Positions 56,906-64,000 of a stretch of DNA of 64,000 nucleotides are shown one piece after another; the first letter of the stretch is position 1, and each line of letters starts with the position of its first letter. Source of the stretch: UBA1732 sp045114455 (GTDB lineage: Bacteria; Verrucomicrobiota; Lentisphaeria; Victivallales; UBA1829). Under the pieces are notes generated by a model that did no database searches, was not told where the DNA came from, and was given only the letters and a program-made list of their open reading frames with translations. The position numbers and the translations under genes were made by a program. The stretch is taken from positions 1 through 64,000 of the forward strand of contig JBGUKN010000050.1 of NCBI GenBank assembly GCA_045114455.1, in the 5' to 3' direction.

Positions 56906-57970
56906 TCAGCTCCTTTTCGGAAGAAGGTTGAAGGATGCCGCGGCGACCGCTTCCGGGTCGATCAAAGCGTGACATCGCGAATCTTTACAGTAGCGCAAAA
57001 AACAGCGAATGCAAGCGGTTTCCGGAATAAACACGGATTTTTTTTCGCAATACGGCCCCGTCAGGGCGGGATCCGTCGGACCGAACATCGCGACGACCGG
57101 TACGCCGAGCGCCGCGGCGATGTGCATCGGGCCGCTGTCGTTGCAGATCATCAGAGACGACAGACGCACCGTCTCCAGCAGTTCGCCCACGCCCGTCTTT
57201 CCGCAAACGGAGGCGACGGAAAGCCCCGCGCTTTTCGCGAGGATGGCTTCAGCGTCCGCGACCTCGTCGCGCGTCCCGGCAAGCAGGAATTTCAAACCCG
57301 GTTCGCGGCGTGCGAGCGACGCGATCACGGCGGAAAAGAAATCCGCGGGCCATTTTTTCGTCGTCCAGCGGGCACCCGGCGCGACGACGGCAAAACGGTC
57401 CGGCAGGGTCCCCCCGAACGCCTCCCCCACGATCTCGCGGGCGCGGCAGGCAGTTCGTTCATTCACGGGCAGCTCCAGCCTGAAATCCAGGTCGTCGCGC
57501 CCCAGGAAATCCTTCATCATCGCATTGTTGATATCCACGGCATGCCCGGGCTTTTCACGGCCTTTCAGCAGCCGCGTGTAGAAATGCCTCGCAAAAGGTT
57601 CGCGGGGCGCCGTGGAACCGGCCCGCACGGAACATCCCGAAAGGCGTCCGATGAACGCGCTGCGCACTAGCCCCTGCAGGTCGATCACGGCATCATAAGG
57701 CTCGCGCCGGAGATCGGCGCGCAGACGGAGCGCCGAGGGGAGGAACTGAAGCGGTTTGCGGAACTTCTTGTCATAAAAGGGAATCACCCGGCGGACGCAC
57801 GCGAGGTACGGGGGCAGTTCGGCGAATGCGGGTTTCACGACCCAGTCCACCTCGACGTCCGGCACGGCTTTCGCAAGGGCCGAGACGGCGGGCATCGCGT
57901 GAAGGATATCCCCCAGGCTGCTTGGTTTTACGATCAGATAACGCATGGCGGCATCCGCGGAATGGATCAC
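56906..57970 (-). CDS. GT9 glycosyltransferase, heptosyltransferase-like
   Basis: The 354-residue protein has the GT-B fold of the GT9 (WaaC/WaaF/RfaQ) family, which adds heptose to the LPS core. Visible are I-V-K-P-S-S-L-G-D-I-L-H-A-M-P near 13-27, A-V-I-D-L-Q-G-L-V-R-S near 93, P-G-A-R-W-T-T-K-K-W-P near 197 and the sugar-nucleotide site N-D-S-G-P-M-H-I-A-A-A-L-G-V-P-V near 276-291. The start codon is GTG at 57970 with AGGAGG 6 bases upstream; the ATG at 57946 has no ribosome site. The donor sugar is not certain; a C-rich C-terminus (C-I-R-C-F-L-R-Y-C-K) is visible near 330. Confidence 0.87.
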   Translation of the reverse strand: MIHSADAAMRYLIVKPSSLGDILHAMPAVSALAKAVPDVEVDWVVKPAFAELPPYLACVRRVIPFYDKKFRKPLQFLPSALRLRADLRREPYDAVIDLQGLVRSAFIGRLSGCSVRAGSTAPREPFARHFYTRLLKGREKPGHAVDINNAMMKDFLGRDDLDFRLELPVNERTACRAREIVGEAFGGTLPDRFAVVAPGARWTTKKWPADFFSAVIASLARREPGLKFLLAGTRDEVADAEAILAKSAGLSVASVCGKTGVGELLETVRLSSLMICNDSGPMHIAAALGVPVVAMFGPTDPALTGPYCEKKSVFIPETACIRCFLRYCKDSRCHALIDPEAVAAASFNLLPKRS

Positions 57971-57995
57971 GCGGCATCCTCCTGTCCGATGATGG

Positions 57996-58808
57996 TCACA
58001 GTCCGTGTTCCAGCCGGGTGGCCAGGCATTCCGGCAGTCCGGCGGCGCGGATCTTCTCCTGCGTCCCCGCGATATCGTACGGCAGACGATACCGCGTGAG
58101 CGTGCGCTGATCGGTGTCGAAGACGGCGAACGTCGCCCGCGGGTCGCGGTTGCGCGGCTGGCCCACGCTGCCGACGTTGATCAGGTATTTGCAGCCGGGC
58201 TGGATGGGAAGCACGATCTCGTCGGCCTCGTCGGAACGGAACATCATGCCTTCCTCGTCCGGCTTGACGGTCCAGAGCTTCAGCTCGTCGACGGCCGGTT
58301 CTCCGGGGCGCGCGAGCATTTTCTTGCAGTACGCGACGGGGACATGGGAGTGCCCGCAGAAGCAGAGCTGCGTGTACTGGTAGGAGAAATTGTCCATCGC
58401 CTGATGGATGTCGAAGATATAACCCCATTCCGACGGGCTGTCCAGCGACGCATGGACGACCGTGAAAGGCGTCCCGCGCACCTGCATCTTATACGGAAGC
58501 CCGGCAAGGAAAGCCTGTTCCTCGTCGGAAAGCGTGTTCTGCGTCCAGAGGACCGCGCTTTTCGCATGGGGGTTGAAGCCTGCCATGACGGTATCGCCGT
58601 TGGACGCGTACTCGTCGTGGTTGCCTTTGACGAATGCGGCGACGGGAAGCGAGCGCATGGTCTCCAGGCATTCATGCGGACTGGCGTTGTAGCCGACGAT
58701 GTCGCCGAGGGAAAGATAGGAATCCACCGAAAGTTCGCGGCAGCGGGCAAGCACCGTCTCCAGCGCTTCAAGATTGGCGTGTATATCGCTCAGGATCGCA
58801 TATTTCAT
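57996..58808 (-). CDS. Calcineurin-like metallophosphoesterase (YfcE/MJ0936-like)
   Basis: The 270-residue protein shows the five metal motifs of the family: S-D-I-H-A-N-L-E-A near 7-15, L-G-D-I-V-G-Y near 34, G-N-H-D-E near 62, a histidine in V-H-A-S near 118 and G-H-S-H-V-P near 151, then N-V-G-S-V-G-Q-P-R near 211. No signal peptide, so it acts in the cytoplasm on a phosphoester that cannot be named. It starts the small operon with the GT9 gene (25-base gap) and the secreted unknown. Confidence 0.87.
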   Translation of the reverse strand: MKYAILSDIHANLEALETVLARCRELSVDSYLSLGDIVGYNASPHECLETMRSLPVAAFVKGNHDEYASNGDTVMAGFNPHAKSAVLWTQNTLSDEEQAFLAGLPYKMQVRGTPFTVVHASLDSPSEWGYIFDIHQAMDNFSYQYTQLCFCGHSHVPVAYCKKMLARPGEPAVDELKLWTVKPDEEGMMFRSDEADEIVLPIQPGCKYLINVGSVGQPRNRDPRATFAVFDTDQRTLTRYRLPYDIAGTQEKIRAAGLPECLATRLEHGL

Positions 58809-58952
58809 CGCGTGTTTCCGTTCCGGACGGGGTTCGTTGTTAAGGGAGAAAACATTTTATGAATATACCACATCCGGCGCCGATTTTAAAGAGCAAAAGG
58901 AAGAAAAAAGCGTTTTTTTCTTCAATTATTTCAGATTCGGGCACTTTTCGAC

Positions 58953-58981
58953 TTGAAAAATCGGCATTCATGCCTTATTTT
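58953..58981 (+). promoter_or_regulatory. Promoter for the pilB-pilB-pilT-pilC operon
   Basis: TTGAAA (58953-58958) and TATTTT (58976-58981) are 17 bases apart, 41 bases before the GTG start at 59023. The spacer contains the short palindrome GGCAT-TC-ATGCC. Confidence 0.5.
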
Positions 58982-59022
58982 TTAGCGTATTTATTTTTCT
59001 CCCCACCAAATGAGGTCTAAAC

Positions 59023-60750
59023 GTGCTTGACAGTGATTATGTGTTGGAATTGCTTCAGGAGAACGGTTTCGTTTCCAAGGAGCAAATAGACGAAGGCTGG
59101 AAAAAGGTCGCCGACTCCGACGGCGAACTGGATATCCTTGACGCTTTGAAGTCCATGCAATACGTCGACGAGCAGGAAATCACCAATATGCTCGCCCAGC
59201 AGTACGGACTGGAAACCATTGACCTTTCCACGTTCGTCATCCCCGACGAGGTCATCCAGGAGCTTCCCGCGGAAACGGCCCGGCAGTACCAGGTCGTTCC
59301 CGTCATGCTTCACGACGACATCCTCACTGTCGCCATGTCCGATCCGACCGACATGGAGACCATCGACTCGCTCCGCTATGTGCTGAAGCGCGACGTGGAG
59401 GCGGTCATCGCCCCGGCGAAACAGATCCAGAAGGTCCTCGAATCCAGCTACGGCGGACTCGCGGGCACCGTGGATTCCTATGTCGGCAGCGTCGATACTT
59501 CCAATCTCGAAGTCGTGCAAACGGACGAGGACGAAGCCGCAAAGGAAGCGGCCAAGGCTGCGAACACGAACCCCGAGGACGACGCCCCGATCATCAAGCT
59601 CGTGTCGCTCCTCATCTACAACGCGTTCAAGCTCCGCGCGTCCGATATTCATCTGGAGCCGATGGAAAAGAAGTTCCGCATCCGGTACCGCATCGACGGC
59701 GCCCTCCGCGAAATGGAAAGCCCGCCGAAATACCTCCAGACGAACATCATCAGCCGTATCAAGATCATGTCCAAGATGGACATCTCCGAAAAGCGCGTGC
59801 CTCAGGACGGACGAATCCAGATCGAAGTTTCCGGCGTCGGGCTCGACCTCCGTGTTTCGACCATCCCCACGACCCACGGCGAATCCATCGTCATGCGTAT
59901 CCTCGACAAGTCCAGCATCCAGCTCGACATTCCGAAGCTCGGCTTCTATACCGACGACCAGGAGAAGATCGACCGCATCATCTCCATGCCGGACGGCATC
60001 TTCCTGGTCACGGGCCCGACCGGTTCCGGCAAGACCACCAGCCTGTACGCCTTCCTGAACACGATCAACAAGCCGAACCGCAAGATCATCACCGTGGAGG
60101 ACCCTGTCGAATACCAGCTCAGCGGCATCAACCAGGTCCAGGTGAACCCGATCGTCCAGATGACGTTCTCGAATGCGCTTCGAGCCATGCTCCGTCAGGC
60201 GCCCAACATCATCATGGTCGGTGAAATCCGCGACCTTGAAACCGCCGACATCGCCATCAACGCATCCCTCACAGGCCACCTGGTCTTCAGCACGCTGCAC
60301 ACCAACGACGCCCCCAGCTCCGTGACACGACTGATCGATATGGGCGTGAAGCCCTTCCTCGTGGCATCCTCCGTCCGCGCCATCATGGCGCAGCGACTTG
60401 TCCGCCGCGTCTGCAAAAACTGCATGGAGCCTTACAAGCCCTCCCCCGACGAAATCCGCCTCCTCCACCTCGACAAGGACTACCTCGACTCCGCAAACCT
60501 CGTCCACGGACGCGGCTGCCCCGCCTGCGGCGGCACCGGGTACAAGGGACGTATGGGAATCTACGAGATCTTCCTCATCACGGAGGACATGCAGTATCTC
60601 ATCTACAACAAGGAAAGCTCCGACAAGCTCCGCGCCGCCGCCCGTCAGAGCGGCATGAGAACCCTGCGCGAAGACGGTCTCCGCAAAGCCGCCGCCGGTA
60701 CGACCACGGTTTCGGAAGTCCTCGCGGTCACCGTCGGCGACGAAGAATAA
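59023..60750 (+). CDS. pilB: PilB/GspE-family assembly ATPase, first copy
   Basis: The 575-residue ATPase powers extension of a type IV pilus or type II secretion pseudopilus at the inner membrane. The N-terminal GspE_N domain (about 1-150) precedes an acidic Glu/Ala linker, then the AAA core: Walker A G-P-T-G-S-G-K-T at 331-338, the Asp box with E-D-P-V-E-Y, Walker B I-M-V-G-E-I-R-D, and the H-T-N-D-A-P-S-S segment. Zinc cysteines are C464/C467 and C499/C502. The start codon is GTG with GAGG 8 bases upstream. It is 27 bases ahead of a second, similar gene. Confidence 0.93.
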   Translation: MLDSDYVLELLQENGFVSKEQIDEGWKKVADSDGELDILDALKSMQYVDEQEITNMLAQQYGLETIDLSTFVIPDEVIQELPAETARQYQVVPVMLHDDILTVAMSDPTDMETIDSLRYVLKRDVEAVIAPAKQIQKVLESSYGGLAGTVDSYVGSVDTSNLEVVQTDEDEAAKEAAKAANTNPEDDAPIIKLVSLLIYNAFKLRASDIHLEPMEKKFRIRYRIDGALREMESPPKYLQTNIISRIKIMSKMDISEKRVPQDGRIQIEVSGVGLDLRVSTIPTTHGESIVMRILDKSSIQLDIPKLGFYTDDQEKIDRIISMPDGIFLVTGPTGSGKTTSLYAFLNTINKPNRKIITVEDPVEYQLSGINQVQVNPIVQMTFSNALRAMLRQAPNIIMVGEIRDLETADIAINASLTGHLVFSTLHTNDAPSSVTRLIDMGVKPFLVASSVRAIMAQRLVRRVCKNCMEPYKPSPDEIRLLHLDKDYLDSANLVHGRGCPACGGTGYKGRMGIYEIFLITEDMQYLIYNKESSDKLRAAARQSGMRTLREDGLRKAAAGTTTVSEVLAVTVGDEE

Positions 60751-60777
60751 CGCAATCAACCACACGGATTCCATATC

Positions 60778-62457
60778 ATGCTTGACTCTGAAAATCAAAC
60801 ACTGAAAGACATCCTCCTGAACGCGAACGCGTGTTCCGAACAGAACATGAAGGAAGCCGAGGAGGAATACGAGCGCACGGGGAAATCGCTTCAGCAGATC
60901 CTGATCGACTTCCAGATCCTGACCGAAAACGAAATCCTCAACTACATCGCCGAAAGCCTCGGCACGACCGTCGTCGACCTCTCCATGCTCGAGGTCCCGA
61001 AAGAGGTCATCGACCTCATCGACGCGGACAATGTCCGCATGCTCGGCGTCGTCCCGATCGAGGCGGACGAATCCACCGTGACGATCGCCGTCCGGAATCC
61101 GCTGAACTATCAGATCGCCGACGAAATGCGGTTCGTGCTCGGCAAGGACGTGATGATCGTCCTGGCGGAAGAAAAGCAGATCGACAGCTTCATCGACAAG
61201 TATTATCCCGTCGACATCAACGGCGTGAACGACCTCCTCTCCGAAATGGACGCCGCCGAAGGCTCCGACTACGCCTATGCGAACGCCGAGGAAGACGCGA
61301 ACAAGGCCCCGATCATCAAGTTCGTGGACGCCGTCCTCTACCAGGCCATCCGCGACAAGGCGTCGGACATCCATTTCGAGCCGTTCGAACATGAATTCAA
61401 GATCCGGTACCGCATCGACGGCGCCCTGTACGAGATGTCCCCGCCGCCCCGCAGCCTCGCGATCCCGGTCATCAGCCGCGTGAAGATCCTTTCCGGCCTG
61501 AACATCTCCGAACGCCGCAAGCCGCAGGACGGCCGTATCCAGCTCAAGATCGCCGGCCGCCCCATCGACCTCCGTGTATCCACGCTTCCGACTTCCCACG
61601 GCGAATCCGTGGTGCTCCGTGTGCTCGACCGCTCCGTCGTCAACCTCGACCTCGACGTGCTCGGCATCAACGAAGACACGCTCAAGAAGATCCGCGAGAT
61701 CATCGCCATGCCGAACGGCATCTTCATCATCACGGGCCCGACCGGTTCCGGCAAGACGACCACGCTGTACTCCGCGCTGAAGGAGATCAACAAGGTCGAA
61801 GACAAGATCCTCACCGCGGAAGACCCCGTCGAATACGACCTCGAAGGCATCGTCCAGCTCCCGATCAACGACGCGATCGGCATGACGTTCGGACGCGCCC
61901 TCCGCGCCTTCCTTCGTCAGGACCCCGACATCATCATGCTCGGTGAAACGCGCGATATCGAAACCGCGGAAATGGCCGTTCAGGCATCCCTCACGGGACA
62001 CCTGGTCTTCACCACGCTGCACACAAACGACGCCGCCGGCGCCGTGACCCGTCTGATCGACATGGGCGTCCAGCCCTTCCTCATCACCGCCTCGCTGATC
62101 GCCATTCTCGGTCAGCGACTCCTCCTCCGCATCTGCCCGCACTGCCGGACGGCGTTCGTCCCGACCGAAGACGACCTGAAGCTCCTCGGGCTCCAGCGCA
62201 AGGACATCGGCGAAAACAAGTTCTACTACGGAAAAGGCTGCCCCACCTGCAACAATACCGGGTACAAGGGACGCAAAGCCATTACCGAACTGCTGTGCAT
62301 GAGCAGCAAGATTTCCTCGCTGATCCTGGATTCCGCACCCGCAGTCGTCATCCGCGACAAGGCGCGCGAACTCGGCATGACTACCATGCGCGAGGACGGC
62401 ATCCGCGCCATCCTGAACGGCGAGACCACGATGGAAGAAGTTCTCAAATACACCTAA
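60778..62457 (+). CDS. PilB/GspE-family assembly ATPase, second copy
   Basis: 559 residues with the same domain order as the gene before it: GspE_N (about 1-150), linker with N-A-E-E-D-A-N-K, Walker A G-P-T-G-S-G-K-T at 320-327, E-D-P-V-E-Y, Walker B I-M-L-G-E-T-R-D and zinc cysteines in C-P-H-C and C-P-T-C. The two copies differ throughout, so the duplication is old. They may serve different substrates, form a hetero-hexamer, or one may belong to a type II system. The ATG at 60778 has only a weak site upstream, so it may be coupled to the first gene. Confidence 0.92.
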   Translation: MLDSENQTLKDILLNANACSEQNMKEAEEEYERTGKSLQQILIDFQILTENEILNYIAESLGTTVVDLSMLEVPKEVIDLIDADNVRMLGVVPIEADESTVTIAVRNPLNYQIADEMRFVLGKDVMIVLAEEKQIDSFIDKYYPVDINGVNDLLSEMDAAEGSDYAYANAEEDANKAPIIKFVDAVLYQAIRDKASDIHFEPFEHEFKIRYRIDGALYEMSPPPRSLAIPVISRVKILSGLNISERRKPQDGRIQLKIAGRPIDLRVSTLPTSHGESVVLRVLDRSVVNLDLDVLGINEDTLKKIREIIAMPNGIFIITGPTGSGKTTTLYSALKEINKVEDKILTAEDPVEYDLEGIVQLPINDAIGMTFGRALRAFLRQDPDIIMLGETRDIETAEMAVQASLTGHLVFTTLHTNDAAGAVTRLIDMGVQPFLITASLIAILGQRLLLRICPHCRTAFVPTEDDLKLLGLQRKDIGENKFYYGKGCPTCNNTGYKGRKAITELLCMSSKISSLILDSAPAVVIRDKARELGMTTMREDGIRAILNGETTMEEVLKYT

Positions 62458-62476
62458 TACATAAAGGGCCCTCAAC

Positions 62477-63544
62477 ATGGTTGAAATGGATGAATTACTG
62501 GATCTCGTCGTCACCGAAGGATGCAGCGACCTGCACCTCGAAGTCGGCGTCGCACCCGTGATCCGCCTCCACGGTGAAATGACCCAGCTCGACCTCCCGG
62601 TGCTTACGCCGGAGGATACGGAAGCGCTGGTCAAATCGATCGCCTCCCCGCGCCACCTCCAGCAGCTCGCCGAGGACGGCGGCGCCGACTTCGGTTTCGC
62701 GTTCGGCGACCGCGCGCGTTTCCGCGTCAGCGCATTCAAGCAGAAAGGCTGCGTTGGCGCCGTGCTGCGCCAGATCCCAAACGAGATGATGCCGCTTGAC
62801 AAGATCGGCCTCCCGCCGAGCATCAAGGACCTGCTCTACCGTCCCCGCGGCATGATTCTCGTGACCGGCCCGACCGGTTCCGGCAAGTCCACCACGCTCG
62901 CCTCGATGATCAACGTCATCAACGAGGAGCGCGCCGTGCACATCATCACGGTCGAGGACCCCATCGAATTCTACCACCACCACAAGAAAAGCGTGGTGAT
63001 TCAGCGTGAAGTCGGCGCGGACGTCCCGAGCTTCTCCGAAGCCCTCCGCCGCGCCCTCCGTCAGGACCCGGACATCATCCTCGTCGGCGAATTGCGCGAC
63101 CTGGTCACCATCGAAGCAGCCGTCACCGCAGCCGAAACCGGTCACCTGGTCTTCGGCACCCTGCACACCACCGGCGCCGCGCCCACGGTCGACCGTATCG
63201 TCGACGCCTTCCCGACCAACCAGCAGCCGCAGATCCGCACCCAGCTCGCCGCCGGTCTCGTCGGCGTCATCTCCCAGGTGCTTCTGCCCCGCGTCGACAA
63301 GCCCGGCCGCGTCGCCGCTTTCGAGATCATGATCACCACGCCCTCCATCCAGGCGCTGATCCGCGACGGCAAGACCTTCCGTATCACGTCCGACATCCAG
63401 ACCGGCGCGAAGTACGGCATGAACACCCTCGACTCCCACCTGGTCGAACTCTACAAGAAGGGCATGGTCTCCTACGGCGAAGTCATCACGAAGGCGCAGG
63501 ACCCCGAAGGCATCGTCCAGACCCTCGCCGGAACCGCCGTCTGA
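62477..63544 (+). CDS. pilT: Twitching-motility retraction ATPase PilT
   Basis: The 355-residue protein has the PilT layout: N-terminal PAS-like domain with D-L-H-L-E-V-G near 16, Walker A G-P-T-G-S-G-K-S at 131-138, E-D-P-I-E-F near 164, Walker B I-I-L-V-G-E-L-R-D near 206, and L-H-T-T-G-A-A near 235 with the C-terminal A-F-E-I-M-I-T-T-P segment. PilT removes pilin subunits to retract the fibre. An AAAGGG lies upstream of the ATG. Its presence makes type IV pili rather than a pure type II system likely. Confidence 0.94.
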   Translation: MVEMDELLDLVVTEGCSDLHLEVGVAPVIRLHGEMTQLDLPVLTPEDTEALVKSIASPRHLQQLAEDGGADFGFAFGDRARFRVSAFKQKGCVGAVLRQIPNEMMPLDKIGLPPSIKDLLYRPRGMILVTGPTGSGKSTTLASMINVINEERAVHIITVEDPIEFYHHHKKSVVIQREVGADVPSFSEALRRALRQDPDIILVGELRDLVTIEAAVTAAETGHLVFGTLHTTGAAPTVDRIVDAFPTNQQPQIRTQLAAGLVGVISQVLLPRVDKPGRVAAFEIMITTPSIQALIRDGKTFRITSDIQTGAKYGMNTLDSHLVELYKKGMVSYGEVITKAQDPEGIVQTLAGTAV

Positions 63545-63587
63545 TTCAAGTCACGATTCATCATTCAAATAACCTGGAGTTCACAAA

Positions 63588-64000
63588 ATGCCGATCTTCC
63601 AATACACCGCGATGGATGCATCCGGTAAGGAACAGAAGGGACAGCACGAAGCCGCAAGCGAAGAAGCCGTCGCATCGTTCCTGAAGGAACAGGGGATGTT
63701 CCCCACCTCCATCAAGCCGCTTGCAAAAGCGGACAAGGGCAAAAAGGAAAAAACGAAAAAGGCCGCCGCGGCAAAGGGGCTGAACATCAGCCTCGGCCCC
63801 ACGGTCATCAAGGGCAAGGACCTGACCGTCTTCACCCGTCAGCTCGCCATCCTGCTCGACGCCGGCCTTCCGCTCATCCGTTCCCTCAGAACGCTCGAAA
63901 GGCAGGCGAAGAATCCCACCGTGAAGTCCGTCCTCGGCAAGGTCGCCGACTCCGTCGAAGGCGGCTCCACCTTCTCCGAAGCGCTCGCCCAGCACCCGAA
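63588..64000 (+). CDS. pilC: PilC/GspF inner-membrane platform protein, 5' part
   Basis: About 137 residues are visible; the frame runs off the right edge. It starts P-I-F-Q-Y-T-A-M-D-A-S-G-K-E-Q-K-G, the usual PilC/GspF N-terminus, passes a Lys/Ala-rich linker (about 48-62) and reaches the first cytoplasmic helical domain (L-T-V-F-T-R-Q-L-A-I-L-L-D-A-G-L-P-L-I near 74). The family forms the inner-membrane base that PilB and PilT act on. GGAG lies 10 bases before the ATG. It follows pilT by 43 bases. Confidence 0.92.
   Translation, partial: MPIFQYTAMDASGKEQKGQHEAASEEAVASFLKEQGMFPTSIKPLAKADKGKKEKTKKAAAAKGLNISLGPTVIKGKDLTVFTRQLAILLDAGLPLIRSLRTLERQAKNPTVKSVLGKVADSVEGGSTFSEALAQHP

Noticed and set aside
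59017..62826. 1269-codon minus-strand frame opposite the pilB genes
   Set aside because: Mirror of the two ATPases; no motif, no ribosome site.

Overview
This window is about 64 kb of a GC-rich bacterial chromosome that is densely coding, with AT-rich intergenic gaps. The cell is Gram-negative: it carries lpxD, skp, a GT9 heptosyltransferase-like gene, an outer-envelope LysM lipoprotein and a type IV pilus ATPase set. It is probably a strict anaerobe that degrades glycans, judging by a trimeric [FeFe] hydrogenase with an H2-sensor module, a secreted GH2 beta-galactosidase and a GH39-type enzyme. No oxygen-respiration genes are seen here. This mix, and the lysine/alanine-rich tails and lone signal-peptide proteins, would fit the PVC superphylum (for example Lentisphaerae/Victivallales). 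No rRNA or other taxonomic marker was searched, so that placement is an inference.

Layout. 1-1.9 kb: end of a Gly/Met-repeat lipoprotein gene, a NifU-like Fe-S protein and a GNAT acetyltransferase. 1.9-10.4 kb (minus strand): lacZ with its own promoter/operator, then the run ppiD-ispF-rsmB-like-tatD-tcdA. 10.6-17.1 kb (plus strand): an AT-rich ankyrin-repeat gene, then rdgC-srkA-DUF302-acyl-ACP thioesterase and a serine hydrolase. 17.1-22.3 kb (minus strand): an MntA/HepT toxin-antitoxin pair with an unusual fused domain, three unknown genes, and nadA-lpxD-skp. 22.4-25.7 kb (plus strand): a sirtuin overlapping hrpB; hrpB contains an in-frame copy of a hairpin repeat.

25.7-34.8 kb (minus strand): one long, tightly overlapped operon, LysM lipoprotein-phoH-pgpH-ybeY-CBS/CorC protein-DUF502-xseA-EEP phosphatase. 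34.8-38.4 kb: the fatty-acid cluster fabD-fabG-acpP-fabF, with a terminator between acpP and fabF. 38.4-39.4 kb: ftsB-like and tsaC. 39.4-47.5 kb: hydrogenase locus in transcription order Trx-like [2Fe-2S] protein, group C-like sensory hydrogenase with PAS domain, PP2C/SpoIIE phosphatase, hydC, hydB, hydA, behind one promoter with a perfect inverted repeat at the presumed start site.

47.8-53.8 kb: a CDF metal transporter, a large hybrid sensor kinase and a secreted thioredoxin-fold protein without its cysteines. 53.9-58.8 kb (minus strand): GH39-like enzyme, secreted unknown, GT9 glycosyltransferase and a metallophosphoesterase. 59-64 kb (plus strand): two tandem PilB/GspE ATPases, PilT and the start of PilC.

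The most interesting points are the H2-sensing module upstream of the hydrogenase it presumably controls, the HepT toxin fused to a second degenerate nucleotidyltransferase domain, the hairpin repeat shared between hrpB and the hydA 3' region, and the GH39 enzyme with a histone-H1-like tail and no signal peptide. No rRNA, tRNA, CRISPR array, transposase or integrase was recognised.
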